DNA from: an uncultured Moheibacter sp.
GTDB taxonomy: Bacteria; Bacteroidota; Bacteroidia; Flavobacteriales; Weeksellaceae
Direction: 5' to 3'
NCBI GenBank assembly: GCA_937875605.1
Contig: CALLXZ010000082.1
Span: forward strand, 1 to 5,386
DNA length: 5,386 bases
Part shown: piece after piece, positions 4,994 to 5,386 of the stretch
Position numbering within the stretch: the stretch's first letter is position 1
How the letters are laid out: each line of letters opens with the position of its first letter
Notes under the pieces: model-generated
What the model saw: the letters and a program-made list of their open reading frames with translations, nothing else
Databases searched by the model: none
Told to the model about the DNA's origin: nothing
Program-made: the position numbers and the translations under genes

Positions 4994-5383
4994 ATGGCAA
5001 AGAATCAAAAAACAGTAAAGAAAAGAAAGGTCATCGTTGAAGCGACGGGTCAGGCTCATATCCAGGCATCTTTTAACAACGTGATCATTACTTTGACTAA
5101 TAAAAATGGTGAAGTTATTTCTTGGTCATCGGCCGGGAAAATGGGCTTCAGAGGATCTAAAAAGAATACACCTTATGCAGCTCAAGTTGCCGCACAAGAC
5201 GCTACCGCCCAAGCTTTGGAAGCTGGACTAAGAAGAGTAAAAGTGTATGTTAAAGGACCTGGACAAGGTCGTGAATCTGCAATCCGTACAATTCACAACG
5301 GAGGTATCGAAGTAAGCGAAATCATCGACGTTACACCATTGCCGCACAACGGTTGTCGTCCACCAAAACGCAGAAGAGTGTAA
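4994..5383 (+). CDS. rpsK: 30S ribosomal protein S11 (uS11)
   Basis: This platform protein of the 30S subunit binds 16S rRNA near the E-site mRNA and helps select the correct tRNA. The 129 residues are complete. A basic N-terminal extension ([11 protein letters not shown]) precedes the core with [20 protein letters not shown] (residues 25-44) and [18 protein letters not shown] (46-63). The C-terminal family signature runs from [18 protein letters not shown] (79-96) to [15 protein letters not shown] (115-129). The Asn119-Gly120 pair, modified to isoaspartate in E. coli S11, is conserved. The ATG gives the standard [10 protein letters not shown] start. The stop is three bases from the window end; rpsD and rpoA would be expected next but are not visible. 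Confidence 0.98.
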   Translation: MAKNQKTVKKRKVIVEATGQAHIQASFNNVIITLTNKNGEVISWSSAGKMGFRGSKKNTPYAAQVAAQDATAQALEAGLRRVKVYVKGPGQGRESAIRTIHNGGIEVSEIIDVTPLPHNGCRPPKRRRV

Positions 5384-5386
5384 CAA

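Overview
This window is the 3' part of the spc ribosomal-protein operon running into the start of the alpha operon, from a member of Bacteroidota, most likely the Flavobacteriia (Flavobacteriaceae-like). The evidence is the gene order, the close fit of the proteins to flavobacterial ribosomal-protein families, the AT-rich composition, the near absence of Shine-Dalgarno sequences, a promoter of the Bacteroidota type (TTG / TAnnTTTG) and a zinc-free, one-cysteine form of bL36. Genus cannot be fixed from this window alone.

Layout: all eleven genes lie on the + strand. Positions 1-76 are the gap upstream of rpsH, where rpsN would be expected just outside the window, and carry a strong hairpin. 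A tightly packed run follows: rpsH (uS8), rplF (uL6), rplR (uL18), rpsE (uS5), rpmD (uL30) and rplO (uL15), with gaps of only 8-19 bases. A 109-base gap holding two strong stem-loops separates rplO from secY. After secY (protein-export channel), an exact match to the Bacteroidota promoter consensus overlaps the end of secY and precedes infA (IF-1). A 108-base AT-rich gap with overlapping inverted repeats and short reading frames lies between infA and rpmJ (bL36). Then rpsM (uS13) and rpsK (uS11) follow closely; the window ends three bases after the rpsK stop.

The genes together supply parts of both ribosomal subunits: body and decoding region of the 30S (uS8, uS5, uS13, uS11), 5S rRNA and central protuberance region (uL18, uL30, uL15), factor-binding region (uL6) and the bL36 site. 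They also supply the initiation factor that occupies the 30S A site and the core of the Sec translocon. Adenylate kinase (adk) and methionine aminopeptidase (map), which sit between secY and infA in many other bacteria, are absent here.

All coding regions look intact. No mobile element, CRISPR array, tRNA or rRNA gene is visible, and I found no new multi-gene system. The unexplained content is in the non-coding gaps: the hairpin before rpsH, the hairpin before secY that duplicates the secY start sequence, the internal promoter before infA, and the structured infA-rpmJ gap.
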